Of a stretch of DNA of 64,000 bases, positions 18,951-28,072 are shown one piece after another. How positions within the stretch are numbered: the first letter of the stretch is position 1; each line of letters begins with the position of its first letter. The DNA comes from an uncultured Flavobacteriales bacterium (lineage in GTDB: Bacteria; Bacteroidota; Bacteroidia; Flavobacteriales; Crocinitomicaceae): NCBI GenBank assembly GCA_946482515.1, contig CAMLRS010000011.1, forward strand, positions 55,908 to 119,907, read 5' to 3'. The translations under genes and the position numbers were made by a program. The notes beneath the pieces were generated by a model. It was not told the origin of the DNA and did no database searches. It saw nothing but the letters and a program-made list of their open reading frames with translations.

Positions 18951-19973
18951 ATGCTACGGGCACAGAAAGTATATTGGTTGGCACAGCTCACAGGATGGGC
19001 GTTGCTCGATACCCTGATTTTGTCGGCCACACTGGCGAAATCGGATGTTCCGATCAGTTACCTGGTCATTTCCAGCTCCTTGTTCTTTGTTTCGGGAATC
19101 GTGTTGTCACATGGCATGCGCTTCCTGTTTATTCGCTGGGGATGGCTCAGCATGCGCCTTGGTCCGCTGATTCCTCGGGTGTTGATCCTGAGTATTTTCG
19201 CGGCTACGATCATGTCGCTGCTCGATTCATTGATGAGCATGTGGGTCGTGCCGAGTGCCAATCCGACACCGTTGCGCTACCTGCTGCTGGAGATCTTCAC
19301 CAGCTCGTTGTTCTTTCTCTTGTGGAACGGGATTTACTTTACCTTCCACTTCTTCCAGAAATCACAGGTGGAAGAGCTGAAAAACCTGCAGCTGATTGCC
19401 AGTCAGAACGAAATTGAGCTCAAAAACCTGCGTTCACAGCTCAATCCGCACTTCCTCTTTAATTCCCTGAACAGCATTCGTGCGCTGGTGGATTTGTATC
19501 CCTACAAAGCGAAGGAGAACATCACGACGCTGTCGAACCTGCTGCGAAAATCCCTGCTGCTCGGAAAAGAACGACTGGTTCCGCTGAAAAGTGAGCTCGA
19601 CCTCGTGACGGATTACCTGGAACTGGAAAAAGTACGCTTCGAAGAACGCCTCACAATCGTGATCAATCACGATCCGCAGCTGGATGAAATTCCGGTTCCG
19701 CCGTTTATCATCCAGACACTGGTCGAAAATGCCTTCAAACACGGTATTTCCCGCCTGATCGAAGGTGGTTCGATCACCATCACGTCGCAGCTCGAAAATG
19801 GAAAAGTTGCGATTATTATCACCAATGATGGTATTTTAGGCAAGGGAACCGACTCCGGCATCGGATTGGAAAATACGAAACGGAGACTGGAGCTGCAATA
19901 TGGGGCGAAAGCCGCATTCAGCCTGGTACAAAGTGGTAAAAAAGTGATAGCAACCATCGAATTAACGCAATAA
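18951..19973 (+). CDS. LytS/YehU-type sensor histidine kinase
   Basis: A 340-residue membrane kinase. Four hydrophobic helices cover about residues 10-130, then a short coiled coil, then the His_kinase domain with the phosphoacceptor His167 in LRSQLNPHFLFNSLNS. The ATPase domain has the N box LVENAFKHGIS and a GIGLENTKRRL glycine motif. There is no extracytoplasmic sensor domain, so the membrane helices probably sense the signal. The LytTR response regulator starts 10 bases downstream, so the pair is one operon. Family members control cell-envelope, nutrient or quorum responses; the signal here is unknown. Confidence 0.93.
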   Translation: MLRAQKVYWLAQLTGWALLDTLILSATLAKSDVPISYLVISSSLFFVSGIVLSHGMRFLFIRWGWLSMRLGPLIPRVLILSIFAATIMSLLDSLMSMWVVPSANPTPLRYLLLEIFTSSLFFLLWNGIYFTFHFFQKSQVEELKNLQLIASQNEIELKNLRSQLNPHFLFNSLNSIRALVDLYPYKAKENITTLSNLLRKSLLLGKERLVPLKSELDLVTDYLELEKVRFEERLTIVINHDPQLDEIPVPPFIIQTLVENAFKHGISRLIEGGSITITSQLENGKVAIIITNDGILGKGTDSGIGLENTKRRLELQYGAKAAFSLVQSGKKVIATIELTQ

Positions 19974-19983
19974 GCACCCCCTC

Positions 19984-20721
19984 ATGAGAACGATTCTTAT
20001 CGACGACGAACGCCTGGCGCGCGAAGAACTGAAAAAAATGCTGAAGGATTATCACGAAATCGAGATCATCGATGAAGCGAAAAATCCGGAAGAAGGCATT
20101 GAAAAAATCCGTCAGCACAAGCCCGATCTGATTTTCCTGGATGTACAGATGCCGGGAATGAGCGGATTTGAAATGCTGAAAAAGCTCGACGAGATCCCGA
20201 AAGTGGTGTTTGTAACCGCCCACGACGAATTCGCCCTCAAAGCGTTCGATGTCAACGCGCTCGATTATGTGCTGAAACCGATCGATCCGACACGCCTCGA
20301 AGAAACCATGCGCAAACTGATGGTCAACGACGACGAGTTCCAGTCAAATGCTGGTGTTCCAAAATCCGATCGCAGCACGCGTCCGTTGACGATCACCGAT
20401 AAGATCTTCATCAAAGACGGCGAGAAATGCTTCTACGTTTCACTTGATAAAGTGCGCATGTTCGAAAGCGATGGCAATTACGTAAAGGTGTATTTCGAGA
20501 AGAACCGACCGCTGATTCTGCGCTCACTGAATAGTCTCGAAGAACGTCTCGATCCGGAACATTTTTTCCGTGCCAACCGCAAATTCATTATCAACCTGAA
20601 CTGGATTTCCATGATCGAAAACTGGTTCAATGGCGGATTGCAAGTCGAGTTGCGCGAAGGCGAAAAAGTGGAAATTTCCCGCAGACAGGCGATTAAGTTT
20701 AAGGAGATGATGTCGATCTAA
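19984..20721 (+). CDS. LytTR family response regulator
   Basis: A 245-residue two-domain regulator. The receiver domain has the acidic pair at residues 7-8, the phosphoacceptor Asp53 in LIFLDVQMPGMSG and a conserved Lys in YVLKPID. The C-terminal LytTR DNA-binding domain (about residues 135-240) contains ESDGNYVKVYFE, LNSLEERL and FFRANRKFIINLNWI, all typical. It is the partner of the kinase 10 bases upstream. Candidate LytTR-type direct repeats (ACCGTTTAC) lie at 29024-29054 in this window, upstream of the MORN-like gene; that link is inference. Confidence 0.95.
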   Translation: MRTILIDDERLAREELKKMLKDYHEIEIIDEAKNPEEGIEKIRQHKPDLIFLDVQMPGMSGFEMLKKLDEIPKVVFVTAHDEFALKAFDVNALDYVLKPIDPTRLEETMRKLMVNDDEFQSNAGVPKSDRSTRPLTITDKIFIKDGEKCFYVSLDKVRMFESDGNYVKVYFEKNRPLILRSLNSLEERLDPEHFFRANRKFIINLNWISMIENWFNGGLQVELREGEKVEISRRQAIKFKEMMSI

Positions 20722-20730
20722 ATGCGAAAT

Positions 20731-20815
20731 GATCAATTATGAATTTTCAGGAGGCTCACCATTTGGTAATTTTAAGACAGCCTTGATAATTCATAATTTT
20801 TCTAATTGATAATTA
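20731..20815. repeat. Family C AT-rich palindromic element, copy 1
   Basis: Between convergent genes. The left arm CAATTATGAATTTTCAGG and the right arm CCTTGATAATTCATAATT are imperfect inverted copies. The right arm matches the arms of the copies near 28.7, 37.2 and 63.0 kb. Confidence 0.6.
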
Positions 20816-21649
20816 TTTGCTCAGATTTAGAGCAATACCATTTTCACCCAACAGAACAAGCCGTTGTTTATACAAATTCCCAACAACCTGTTTAAACGTT
20901 TTCTTGCTCCAGCCAGTGATGCGTTGTACATCTGCAGGATCGGATTTATCCGTTAACGGAAGAAAGCCTTCGTTTTTCTGAAGCAGATCGAGCAGCTCCT
21001 GGGAAAGCGGGTCTACTTTTACATAGCCTTCCGGGTGCAGCGAAACGTCGATCTTTCCATCAGGACGAATGTTCTTCACGTAGCCGTCGATGATATCACC
21101 TGAACGGAGGTTGCGGTGAATGTCGCTGTTGAAGATCAGTCCGCGGTATTTGTTTTCCACGATTACTTTAAAGCCGAGCTCCGTGCGTTCACATACCAGC
21201 ATCACAACTTTATCCTGCTTGTTGATGTGCTCATCGGCAGGGTGGAGGAACTGCTCAACGCGCGCTGTGGCAGCCAGGCGTTGTGTGGCATCGTCGAGGT
21301 ATAAATAAACGAGGTAGAACCGACCTTCTACCATGTCTTTCGGCTGTTCACGAAACGGAACGAGCAGGTCTTTCTCGATGCCCCAGTCGAGGAACGCACC
21401 GAACGCATTGACATCTGTTACTTCAAGGTAGCCGAATTCACCCAATTGGATGTACGGTTCCATCGTGGTAGCGATCAGCCGGTCTTCGGAGTCTCTGTAA
21501 AGGAACACTTCGACCGTATCTCCGACGCTCCATTCTTGAAGCAGCAATTTCCCTGGCAGCAATACGTCATTTCCCTGCTGATCAACCAGGTAAGCCCCGA
21601 TTGTGGTAAAGCGGTCAATCCTCAGCCTGTTCCAAACTCCTAAATCCAT
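20813..21649 (-). CDS. CvfB-like S1 RNA-binding protein
   Basis: A 278-residue cytoplasmic protein of the CvfB/YitL family. It has tandem S1-like RNA-binding folds: an N-terminal one (IGAYLVDQQGNDVLLPG), a second (GYLEVTDVNAFGAFLDWGIEKDLLVPF) and a third (GDIIDGYVKNIRPDGKIDVSLH). A C-terminal winged helix (DPADVQRITGWSKKTFKQVVGNLYKQRL) completes the usual architecture. In Firmicutes the family affects virulence gene expression; the target here is unknown. The near-consensus -7 TACCTTCG is at 21684-21691 on the minus strand. The stop lies within the edge of a family C repeat. Confidence 0.88.
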   Translation of the reverse strand: MDLGVWNRLRIDRFTTIGAYLVDQQGNDVLLPGKLLLQEWSVGDTVEVFLYRDSEDRLIATTMEPYIQLGEFGYLEVTDVNAFGAFLDWGIEKDLLVPFREQPKDMVEGRFYLVYLYLDDATQRLAATARVEQFLHPADEHINKQDKVVMLVCERTELGFKVIVENKYRGLIFNSDIHRNLRSGDIIDGYVKNIRPDGKIDVSLHPEGYVKVDPLSQELLDLLQKNEGFLPLTDKSDPADVQRITGWSKKTFKQVVGNLYKQRLVLLGENGIALNLSK

Positions 21650-21773
21650 GGCACGAAGTTACGGTTTCTTTACAGAAACGAAGCGAAGGTATATAGTTGT
21701 GATTACCTGAACGAACTCGCAGCATCAGGCAAACTTCACTATTGCCTGCCTGTTCACTATTCTCTAAAAAACG

Positions 21774-22580
21774 CTAGAAATAAAGATTTCCCGACTGTTT
21801 CGCTGCAATGATCATACATGGCAATTTCAGTTCGTTGGTGATCAGCGATTGAGCGAATGAATCGAACTGCGGGAGCAGACTTTCCGAGTGGTAAGCAATC
21901 GCGATGAGGTTAATACCGACCTCGTTTACGTATTGCATGATCTTTTTGGAGTACGAACCGCCGTTTTTCAGCAGGTGGACTTCACATTTTGCACCTTTTT
22001 CATCGTACTTGTTACGGATGAGCAATACGCGGTTTTTGGTTTGCTGCGAAAGACCTTCGTCGTTGTGACGCTCACCGATTACGTGTACCGTGGCATCGAA
22101 CATGCGGGCAAGGTCGCCGGCTGCATTCACGATCTGAAGGCTCTCTTTGGTCAAATCGATCGGAACGACGATATTTTTAATTTCGACATGTTTGGTTCCT
22201 TCCTGTACGATGAGAAACGGGATGTCGGCGCTGGTGATTACTTTCATGGCATGGCTACCGGTCAGCTTCTGGAAGCCGCGCAAGCCGTGCGTTCCCATGA
22301 TAATGAGCTGGGCGTGCTTTTCATTGGCGATTTTGGAAATATCCGTAAAAATATCGCCTTGTTTTACGAGGTAAGTGATCTCTACATTGGCCGGAACATT
22401 GCGCTGGGCAACAAACTCCCGGAGCTTCTGTTCGATGGAAGGGATTTTGGCTTTGTTATCCGTGAGGTTCAATAACATGACCTCAGTGCGAACGTGGTTT
22501 CCCATAAACAGCGCATAATCCAAAGCGGCATTGCCAACGCCTGTCAGGTCATGCGGCACAATGTACAGGTTGTGACTCAT
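21774..22580 (-). CDS. Universal stress protein, two UspA domains
   Basis: A 268-residue tandem Usp protein. Domain 1 (residues 1-135) retains the ATP-binding signature GTHGLRGFQKLTGSHAMKVI (G-2X-G-9X-G type), so it should bind nucleotide. Domain 2 (about 140-265) has the same fold but lacks that glycine signature, so it is probably a non-binding partner. Such proteins respond to starvation and oxidative or membrane stress. The gene is monocistronic and divergent from the metallophosphoesterase gene across about 240 bases in which I see no clear promoter consensus. Confidence 0.9.
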   Translation of the reverse strand: MSHNLYIVPHDLTGVGNAALDYALFMGNHVRTEVMLLNLTDNKAKIPSIEQKLREFVAQRNVPANVEITYLVKQGDIFTDISKIANEKHAQLIIMGTHGLRGFQKLTGSHAMKVITSADIPFLIVQEGTKHVEIKNIVVPIDLTKESLQIVNAAGDLARMFDATVHVIGERHNDEGLSQQTKNRVLLIRNKYDEKGAKCEVHLLKNGGSYSKKIMQYVNEVGINLIAIAYHSESLLPQFDSFAQSLITNELKLPCMIIAAKQSGNLYF

Positions 22581-22824
22581 AAGTGAAAGTTTGCACCAAA
22601 ATAAAGAAAATGTTTATTCGGGAAGTTTAAATTTTTACACACCACTGTGTTCATTTATCATAACGTTGTTCCGATAGATAAAATTGTTTTTAGTTCGACT
22701 ACGATTGCAGTAGAAATGAACCAGTTGGGTTTGAGTTATTTAATTGTATCGAAGCTGAAGTCCTGATCTAAATAATTGAGGTTTAACGAATTTTGGCAAT
22801 TCAATTACCCGGGTTACTATCTGA

Positions 22825-24000
22825 ATGCCGACTTTTACGACCAAATACAGCGCTATGTTTTTCCTCTTGTTTCTCACGCTCCTGATCGGTTCGGTGGCTT
22901 TGCTCAGCTCGCAGCTGATTCTCTTCGGTCATCCGGTCACGATTGCGCTTGGGATCATTCATCCATCCATTTTTCTGCTTGCCATCCTGGCCGTTATCCG
23001 CGCTTTTCGCTCACGCGAAAAGTACCAGCGACAAATCGGATTGTTTGTGGGAACCATGGTCGCGACATTCGTTCCGGCTTTAGGCTATTTTCCGTTCGGG
23101 TTGCTGCAGCTGGCAACAGGATGGACGATTTTTACCTACATCGGATGGGGAGTCGCACTGGCTTTCCTCGCCGCTGTACTGGTAGGTATTTTCTGGGGAA
23201 GATGGAACTGGCAAGTGCGCAGCCTGGAGCTGACGTTCAACTCGCTTCCTTCTGAGCTGGACGGCACGAAAATCGTACAAATCAGCGATATCCATGTGGG
23301 AAGTTTCCTGGATAACCACCGGAAAGTAGAAAAAGCCATTGCGCTCATCAACGGCCTGGAGCCTGATTATGTATTGTTTACCGGCGATCTCGTCAACAAC
23401 AAAGTAGATGAAATGCATGGCTGGGAACCCGTTTTTCGACAGATACAAGCCAAAAAAGGCAAATACAGCATCCTCGGAAATCACGATTACGGCGATTACA
23501 TCCGCTGGAACGACGAACAAAGCAAACAGGACAACCTGAATGCGCTTGTGGAAATGCACCGATCGATTGGTTTCACGCCTTTGCTGAATGAACACGTACA
23601 GCTGAGTGCTGAAGGGAATGGGGCTTACCTCATCGGTGTGGAAAACTGGGGAACACCGCCTTTCCGGCAAAGTGGCAACCTGGAAAAAGCAACCGCTGGC
23701 ATTCCGGAGAATGCGTTTCGTTTATTGCTGTCGCACGATCCGTCGCATTTCGATCAGCAAGTCGTAGGAACAGGCATCGATCTCACGTTATCCGGGCATA
23801 CGCATGGTTTCCAGTTCGGGATCGAGCGCTTTGGTATCCGGTTCAGCCCGGTGCAGTTCCGGTATAAAAAATGGGCAGGATTGTACACGATCGGCAATCA
23901 GCACCTCTACGTCAACCGCGGGTTCGGCTATCTCGTTTTCCCGGGAAGAGTCGGGATTTATCCGGAAATCACCCTCATTACCCTTAAGAAGAATGCATAA
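22825..24000 (+). CDS. Membrane-bound calcineurin-like metallophosphoesterase
   Basis: A 391-residue protein. Four hydrophobic helices occupy about residues 10-130, then a calcineurin-like phosphoesterase domain with all metal-binding blocks: ISDIHVG, FTGDLVNN, LGNHDYG, LLSHDP and LSGHTHGFQFG. This matches the YkuE/YaeI group, some of which cleave lipid-linked phosphodiesters such as UDP-diacylglucosamine or detach phospholipids; the substrate here is unknown. The stop codon is embedded in an AT-rich GAATTC/TGCAT repeat (23996-24045) separating it from the convergent M1 peptidase gene. Confidence 0.9.
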   Translation: MPTFTTKYSAMFFLLFLTLLIGSVALLSSQLILFGHPVTIALGIIHPSIFLLAILAVIRAFRSREKYQRQIGLFVGTMVATFVPALGYFPFGLLQLATGWTIFTYIGWGVALAFLAAVLVGIFWGRWNWQVRSLELTFNSLPSELDGTKIVQISDIHVGSFLDNHRKVEKAIALINGLEPDYVLFTGDLVNNKVDEMHGWEPVFRQIQAKKGKYSILGNHDYGDYIRWNDEQSKQDNLNALVEMHRSIGFTPLLNEHVQLSAEGNGAYLIGVENWGTPPFRQSGNLEKATAGIPENAFRLLLSHDPSHFDQQVVGTGIDLTLSGHTHGFQFGIERFGIRFSPVQFRYKKWAGLYTIGNQHLYVNRGFGYLVFPGRVGIYPEITLITLKKNA

Positions 24001-24045
24001 TTCAAAATTCAGAATTCACAATTATGCATTCTGAATTCTGAATTA
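23996..24045. repeat. AT-rich palindromic element of the TGCAT/GAATTC type
   Basis: Inverted tracts TGCATAATTCAAAATTCAGA and CAATTATGCATTCTGAATTC overlap the ends of two convergent genes. Similar sequence recurs at 34157-34186 and 35118-35185. They may serve as bidirectional terminators. Confidence 0.55.
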
Positions 24046-26334
24046 ATTTGTTCCTTCCACTCGTTTCTGTCGCTGCATCGGATTTTCATCCGTTTGTTTT
24101 TGCTGGAAAAGCTGGAAACGCGTCGGTTGTGAAGACGGAGGATACGTATTGTTGTCAGTATCGCAATCGGCGGTTTCGAGGAACGGATCGAGCTGGAACG
24201 AAGCTACTTCCTTGTCGAAAATGAAGACTTTCGTGACAGTTGTGTGTTCCATACGCCAGATTTCAGCCGGGATGCGGATTACTTCGGTCGTACCGTCGGT
24301 AAAATTTGCCTGGATGATAATAGGCGTTACCAGTCCGCCGGTGTTGGTGAATGACAATTCGTAGAAATGCTTGTTGCTTTCGAGCAGCTTTTTCTGTTCC
24401 GGCGTTAATTTGGCTTGTAGTTCGGCGTATTCTTTCTGGTCGAGCTTGTCGACTTCGTAGATGTTGCGCTTGGCGTAGTAATCATCAATGTCCGGATCAC
24501 GCTCGTTAACGGTCTGTGGAATAGCTTCTTTGTTGCGGATTTCGCCAATTCCTTTCGGCTGGGCATCGTCCTGTTGCTTTTGAATTGCTTTTTCCGTTTC
24601 CGGGTTGCCGCTGTTTAGCTGGAAATGCTTCACATAATCCATAGAAACATCTACGTAATCGGTCGAGTAGAACCAGCCGCGCCAGAACCAGTCGAGGTCA
24701 ACGCCCGAAGCATCTTCCATCGTGCGGAACAGATCGGCCGGTGTCGGATGTTTGAACTTCCAGCGCTCGCAATAGGTTTTGAAGGCGTAATCGAACAATT
24801 CGCGGCCCATGATCGTTTCGCGCAGGATGTTCAGCGCTGTTGCCGGTTTTCCGTATGCATTGTTACCGAATTGCCAGATGGATTCGGAGTTGGTCATGAT
24901 CGGCGAGATGAAGCGCTTATCGCCGCGCATGTAGTTCGTGATGTTCGCTGCCGGACCGCGCTTGGAAGGAAAACCGCGTTCCCATTCCTGCTCAGTGAGG
25001 TACTGCATGAAGGTGTTCAATCCTTCGTCCATCCACGACCACTGGCGCTCGTCGGAGTTGATGATCATCGGGAAGAAGTTGTGGCCGACTTCGTGAATGA
25101 TCACCGTCCACATGCCATATTTCGTTTCCTCGGAATACGTTCCGTCAGGTAGCGGACGACCGCCGTTGAAGCAGATCATCGGGTATTCCATCCCGATTTT
25201 GTCGGTGTGAACGGAGATCGCTACCGGGTACGGATAATCGATCGTGTATTTCGAATACGTTTTGATGGTGTGCGCCACGAGCTTGGTGGAATAGCGTTCC
25301 CACAGCGGATTTCCTTCTTTCGGGTAGAACGACATGCACAATACGTTCTTACCTGCAACCGGCTGATTCTGGGCGTCCCAGATGAACTTGCGGGAAGATG
25401 CAAAGGCGAAATCGCGTACGTTTTTCGCTTTGAATGTCCAGGTTTTGGTCGATGTCGTGCCTTCTTTTTCGTTGTCTTCTGCTTCAGACTGCGTTACGAT
25501 CAGCACCGGTGTGTCGGAAGTAGCCGCTTTTTTCAGGCGTTCGCGTTGTTCGGCAGTTAATACTGCTGCGCCGTTCTGCAATTCACCCGTAGCTCCCACG
25601 ATGTGATCGGCCGGAACGGTGATCGATACTTCGTAATCGCCGAATGGCAATGCAAATTCGCCTTTACCCAGGAACTGTTTGTTCTGCCAGCCTTCGACGT
25701 CGTTGTAAACACACATGCGCGGGAAAAACTGTGCGATGGTGTAGAGGTAATTCTTATCGGTCGGGAAGTATTCGAAACCGGATCTTCCGCCCACTTTCGC
25801 GCGTTCGTTGATGTTGTACCACCACTTGATCTTGAAAGAAATGCTTTGACCAGGTCCGAGCGCTTTGGCCGGATCGATGCGCATCATCGTATGATTGATG
25901 GCGTATTTCATTTTCTCGCCGTTCACCGTAGCAACCGATTCGATATTGTAGCCGCCGTCAAAAGTCATCAGTTTGCGTTCAACGTCGCGAATGGAACGGA
26001 AATCTTCCATTTTTTCCACTTCGATGAATTTCGACTCGGCGTCCTGCTTGTAGATGTTCTGATCGAGCTGCAGCCAGAGGTATTCCAGTACATCCGGAGA
26101 GTTGTTCGTATAAGTAATCACTTCTTCGCCTCGGATGATCTGCTTGGTATCATCGAGCGTGATGGTCATTTTGTAATCGGCTTTCTGCTGATAATAGCTG
26201 TGGCCGGGTCCACCGGCCGCATTGCGGTATTCGTTCGGTGTCGGCAGCTCCATATCGAGCTGTGCGAATTTATGCTGAGCGGAAGCGCTTGCGCAAACCG
26301 CCATGCCGATGAGGAAAAAAGAGAGCGTTTTCAT
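24043..26334 (-). CDS. M1 family zinc metallopeptidase (aminopeptidase N type)
   Basis: A 763-residue exported peptidase with signal peptide MKTLSFFLIGMAVCASASA. An M1 beta-sandwich domain precedes the catalytic domain, which has GMEYPMICFNGG (residues about 381-392, the exopeptidase motif, GMEYP rather than GAMEN), HEVGHNFF (zinc ligands 414 and 418) and Glu437 in WMDEGLN. The C-terminal 200 residues are charged and Gln-rich and carry no T9SS tail. Its ATG overlaps the stop of the upstream DUF6702 gene (ATGA), so the two are translated together. Probable role: periplasmic peptide degradation. Confidence 0.92.
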   Translation of the reverse strand: MKTLSFFLIGMAVCASASAQHKFAQLDMELPTPNEYRNAAGGPGHSYYQQKADYKMTITLDDTKQIIRGEEVITYTNNSPDVLEYLWLQLDQNIYKQDAESKFIEVEKMEDFRSIRDVERKLMTFDGGYNIESVATVNGEKMKYAINHTMMRIDPAKALGPGQSISFKIKWWYNINERAKVGGRSGFEYFPTDKNYLYTIAQFFPRMCVYNDVEGWQNKQFLGKGEFALPFGDYEVSITVPADHIVGATGELQNGAAVLTAEQRERLKKAATSDTPVLIVTQSEAEDNEKEGTTSTKTWTFKAKNVRDFAFASSRKFIWDAQNQPVAGKNVLCMSFYPKEGNPLWERYSTKLVAHTIKTYSKYTIDYPYPVAISVHTDKIGMEYPMICFNGGRPLPDGTYSEETKYGMWTVIIHEVGHNFFPMIINSDERQWSWMDEGLNTFMQYLTEQEWERGFPSKRGPAANITNYMRGDKRFISPIMTNSESIWQFGNNAYGKPATALNILRETIMGRELFDYAFKTYCERWKFKHPTPADLFRTMEDASGVDLDWFWRGWFYSTDYVDVSMDYVKHFQLNSGNPETEKAIQKQQDDAQPKGIGEIRNKEAIPQTVNERDPDIDDYYAKRNIYEVDKLDQKEYAELQAKLTPEQKKLLESNKHFYELSFTNTGGLVTPIIIQANFTDGTTEVIRIPAEIWRMEHTTVTKVFIFDKEVASFQLDPFLETADCDTDNNTYPPSSQPTRFQLFQQKQTDENPMQRQKRVEGTN

Positions 26335-26828
26335 AATTCTAGTATTTCGGAGCGTTTTGTGGGGAGAAAAACGGCCGTGTATTTTTGATTGTTGTAGCGT
26401 AGCGTGATCTTGTTCTGCTGCTGTGGCAGGGCATCCATGAGCCAGTCGAAACGGACGGTAATCTTCTTGTCAATCAATTCGATGGGGGAGGATTTCAGGT
26501 AGAAATAAACCATTCCGTTGGTTTTGACTTCCATTCCGATGAGCTTCAGATTAGTGGTTGTAGTGCCGGAAGTCAGTGTAAAACCGGTATTGATAAAGCT
26601 TTCGATCTTCGCGAGCATGGTCTGATCGGTATAATGGTCTTCGAGCTCCTTGATGGGAATGCCGCTTTCGTTCAGCACGTCTTCCACATCGTGGGCCGAG
26701 CCTTCAAGCGTGATTTCGAAACATTTCTCCGTGCTGTTGTAGTCCAGCTCGGCGAAAGCGAAGAAATAATCATGTGCGTAACTCCCGGCTGCGCTGAAAA
26801 GCAGGGAGAAGAGCAGCACCAGTTTCAT
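26331..26828 (-). CDS. DUF6702 family exported protein
   Basis: About 165 residues from MKLVLLFSLLFSAAGSYAHDYF, a clear signal peptide. The frame opens 12 codons earlier, but that ATG lies upstream of a perfect -7 element (26848-26855), so the internal start is chosen. The mature protein starts HDYFFAFAELDYN, contains two beta-rich stretches and ends FLPTKRSEILEL. It matches the DUF6702 family as I recall it, often encoded next to an M1 peptidase as here. Function unknown; a periplasmic partner of the peptidase is a plausible inference from the 4-base overlap. Confidence 0.75.
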   Translation of the reverse strand: MKLVLLFSLLFSAAGSYAHDYFFAFAELDYNSTEKCFEITLEGSAHDVEDVLNESGIPIKELEDHYTDQTMLAKIESFINTGFTLTSGTTTTNLKLIGMEVKTNGMVYFYLKSSPIELIDKKITVRFDWLMDALPQQQNKITLRYNNQKYTAVFLPTKRSEILEL

Positions 26829-26847
26829 ACAATCGTTTTGGTAAAAG

Positions 26848-26855
26848 CAAATATA
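26848..26855 (-). promoter_or_regulatory. -7 promoter element for the DUF6702-M1 peptidase operon
   Basis: The minus strand reads TATATTTG, a perfect match, 19 bases upstream of the chosen start. It rules out the longer reading of the DUF6702 frame. Confidence 0.6.
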
Positions 26856-26931
26856 ACGCTTCAACCTGAAGGGCAGTTGTCCGTTTCGACAAAGTCCCGG
26901 TTTTGTCTTATGAACGGTCGGATCGTCTCTG

Positions 26932-27011
26932 TCCTTGAGGAGGGATTAAGGGAGGTGGTTTTCACAATTGAAGTAAAATGCCACCCTCCTCGGTCCTCCC
27001 TCAAGGGAGGA
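26932..27011. repeat. Imperfect palindrome of the CCCTCAAGGGAGG type
   Basis: CCTTGAGGAGGGATTAAGGG and the inverted CCTCCTCGGTCCTCCCTCAA flank a 20-base spacer, giving a long imperfect hairpin just after the T9SS-tail gene. A related GGAGGGGGATTGAGGGGG tract follows typA near 39145. Probably a dispersed intergenic repeat that may also terminate transcription. Confidence 0.55.
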
Positions 27012-27017
27012 GGTGCT

Positions 27018-27908
27018 TTAAAGTTTAATAACCCGTACCGCTTCTTTATAGCTTCCCGAAACAACATAAATCAGATACGTCCCGGCCGGCAGATCGCCCA
27101 GATCGATTTCCTGGCGGAAAGTACCGCGTTCGATAGCGCCATTGTACACTTGTTGCTTTTGCTGGCCGTTCATATCGAAGAGCGAGATCGTAAAATTGTC
27201 GGATTGCGGCAGCTTCAATTCCAAAGTCGTGCGTTGTTCCGTCGGATTCGGGAAAGCCAGGCTTGAAAACTCCTTTGGGATCAGCTGGCCGTTGGCATCG
27301 TATTCATCGACAGGAACGGTTTCGATCAGGAAATCCCGGTAGGCGTGGGTATAAGAAATTCCGCCATCATAACCATAGATTTCGTCGTAGCGAATAGGTT
27401 CTTCCGGAGTAATCTGTTCTTCGATACCGCAATGGTGAACCTGAGGAATCACCTCTTCCACCTGGACGGCGGCTACAGGTTCGATTGTTTTCGGCGCTTC
27501 TTCAACAGCAGTAACAACTTCCGGATCCGGCTGCGTGAGAATGGTTTTGGCTGTTTCCTGCACGCGTTTGATCTCGCGTTCACTCTGCTGATCGGAACAG
27601 CTGAAGAGTGTGAGTCCGAAAACGGCGATCAATGTAAACAGGAAAGCACTTTGGAACGAGCGGGTAGAGCGGAACGACCAGGCTTCGAATTCGGCGTTAA
27701 GCGAAGCTTCTTGTTGTGGAGTTAAACGTCCGCACAGTTTTTGACCGATCATGTTGCGAAAAGTGCGTTTGATCTCGTCGTTCGTGAGCTTGGTAAAATC
27801 GTGTACGACCAGTTCGCAGGATGTACAGTAGTTGCCTTTTTCGTGCGGGAGCATCTGATCGCGTGAAACAGAACAAGGCTCAGTGATTCCGGTATGTTTT
27901 GGCTGCAT
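27018..27908 (-). CDS. Membrane-anchored protein with Cys-rich N terminus and T9SS-type tail
   Basis: A 296-residue Bacteroidota-type protein. The N terminus is not a signal peptide but a Cys-containing module (ITEPCSVSRDQMLPHEKG, then CTSC at 28-31 and CGRLT near 59) seen in many proteins of the phylum, probably a small metal-binding or structural fold. A single transmembrane helix lies at about residues 86-103. An acidic Val/Pro/Glu-rich stretch follows, then a C-terminal domain resembling a T9SS type A tail (SLAFPNPTEQRTTLEL through AVRVIKL). How a T9SS-like tail is used on a protein with an internal anchor is unclear. Function unknown. Confidence 0.78.
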   Translation of the reverse strand: MQPKHTGITEPCSVSRDQMLPHEKGNYCTSCELVVHDFTKLTNDEIKRTFRNMIGQKLCGRLTPQQEASLNAEFEAWSFRSTRSFQSAFLFTLIAVFGLTLFSCSDQQSEREIKRVQETAKTILTQPDPEVVTAVEEAPKTIEPVAAVQVEEVIPQVHHCGIEEQITPEEPIRYDEIYGYDGGISYTHAYRDFLIETVPVDEYDANGQLIPKEFSSLAFPNPTEQRTTLELKLPQSDNFTISLFDMNGQQKQQVYNGAIERGTFRQEIDLGDLPAGTYLIYVVSGSYKEAVRVIKL

Positions 27909-28024
27909 AGGACAAGGTTTTAACGTGTTACGAGGTTAAGATGCACAGCATGTGGAATTTCCATAAGCGGCATTTTGTCGTAATACATCTGTAATGCGTT
28001 CAGGTTCAATTCAGACCAAAAACG

Positions 28025-28052
28025 AAAAAGGCCGCCCTTTCGAACAGCCTTT
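28025..28052 (-). terminator. Probable terminator after the transaldolase-family gene
   Basis: On the minus strand AAAGGC pairs with GCCTTT around a partly structured 14-base loop, followed by TTCGTTTTTGG. A moderate match only. Confidence 0.5.
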
Positions 28053-28072
28053 CAAAATCTATAATGGAATGC

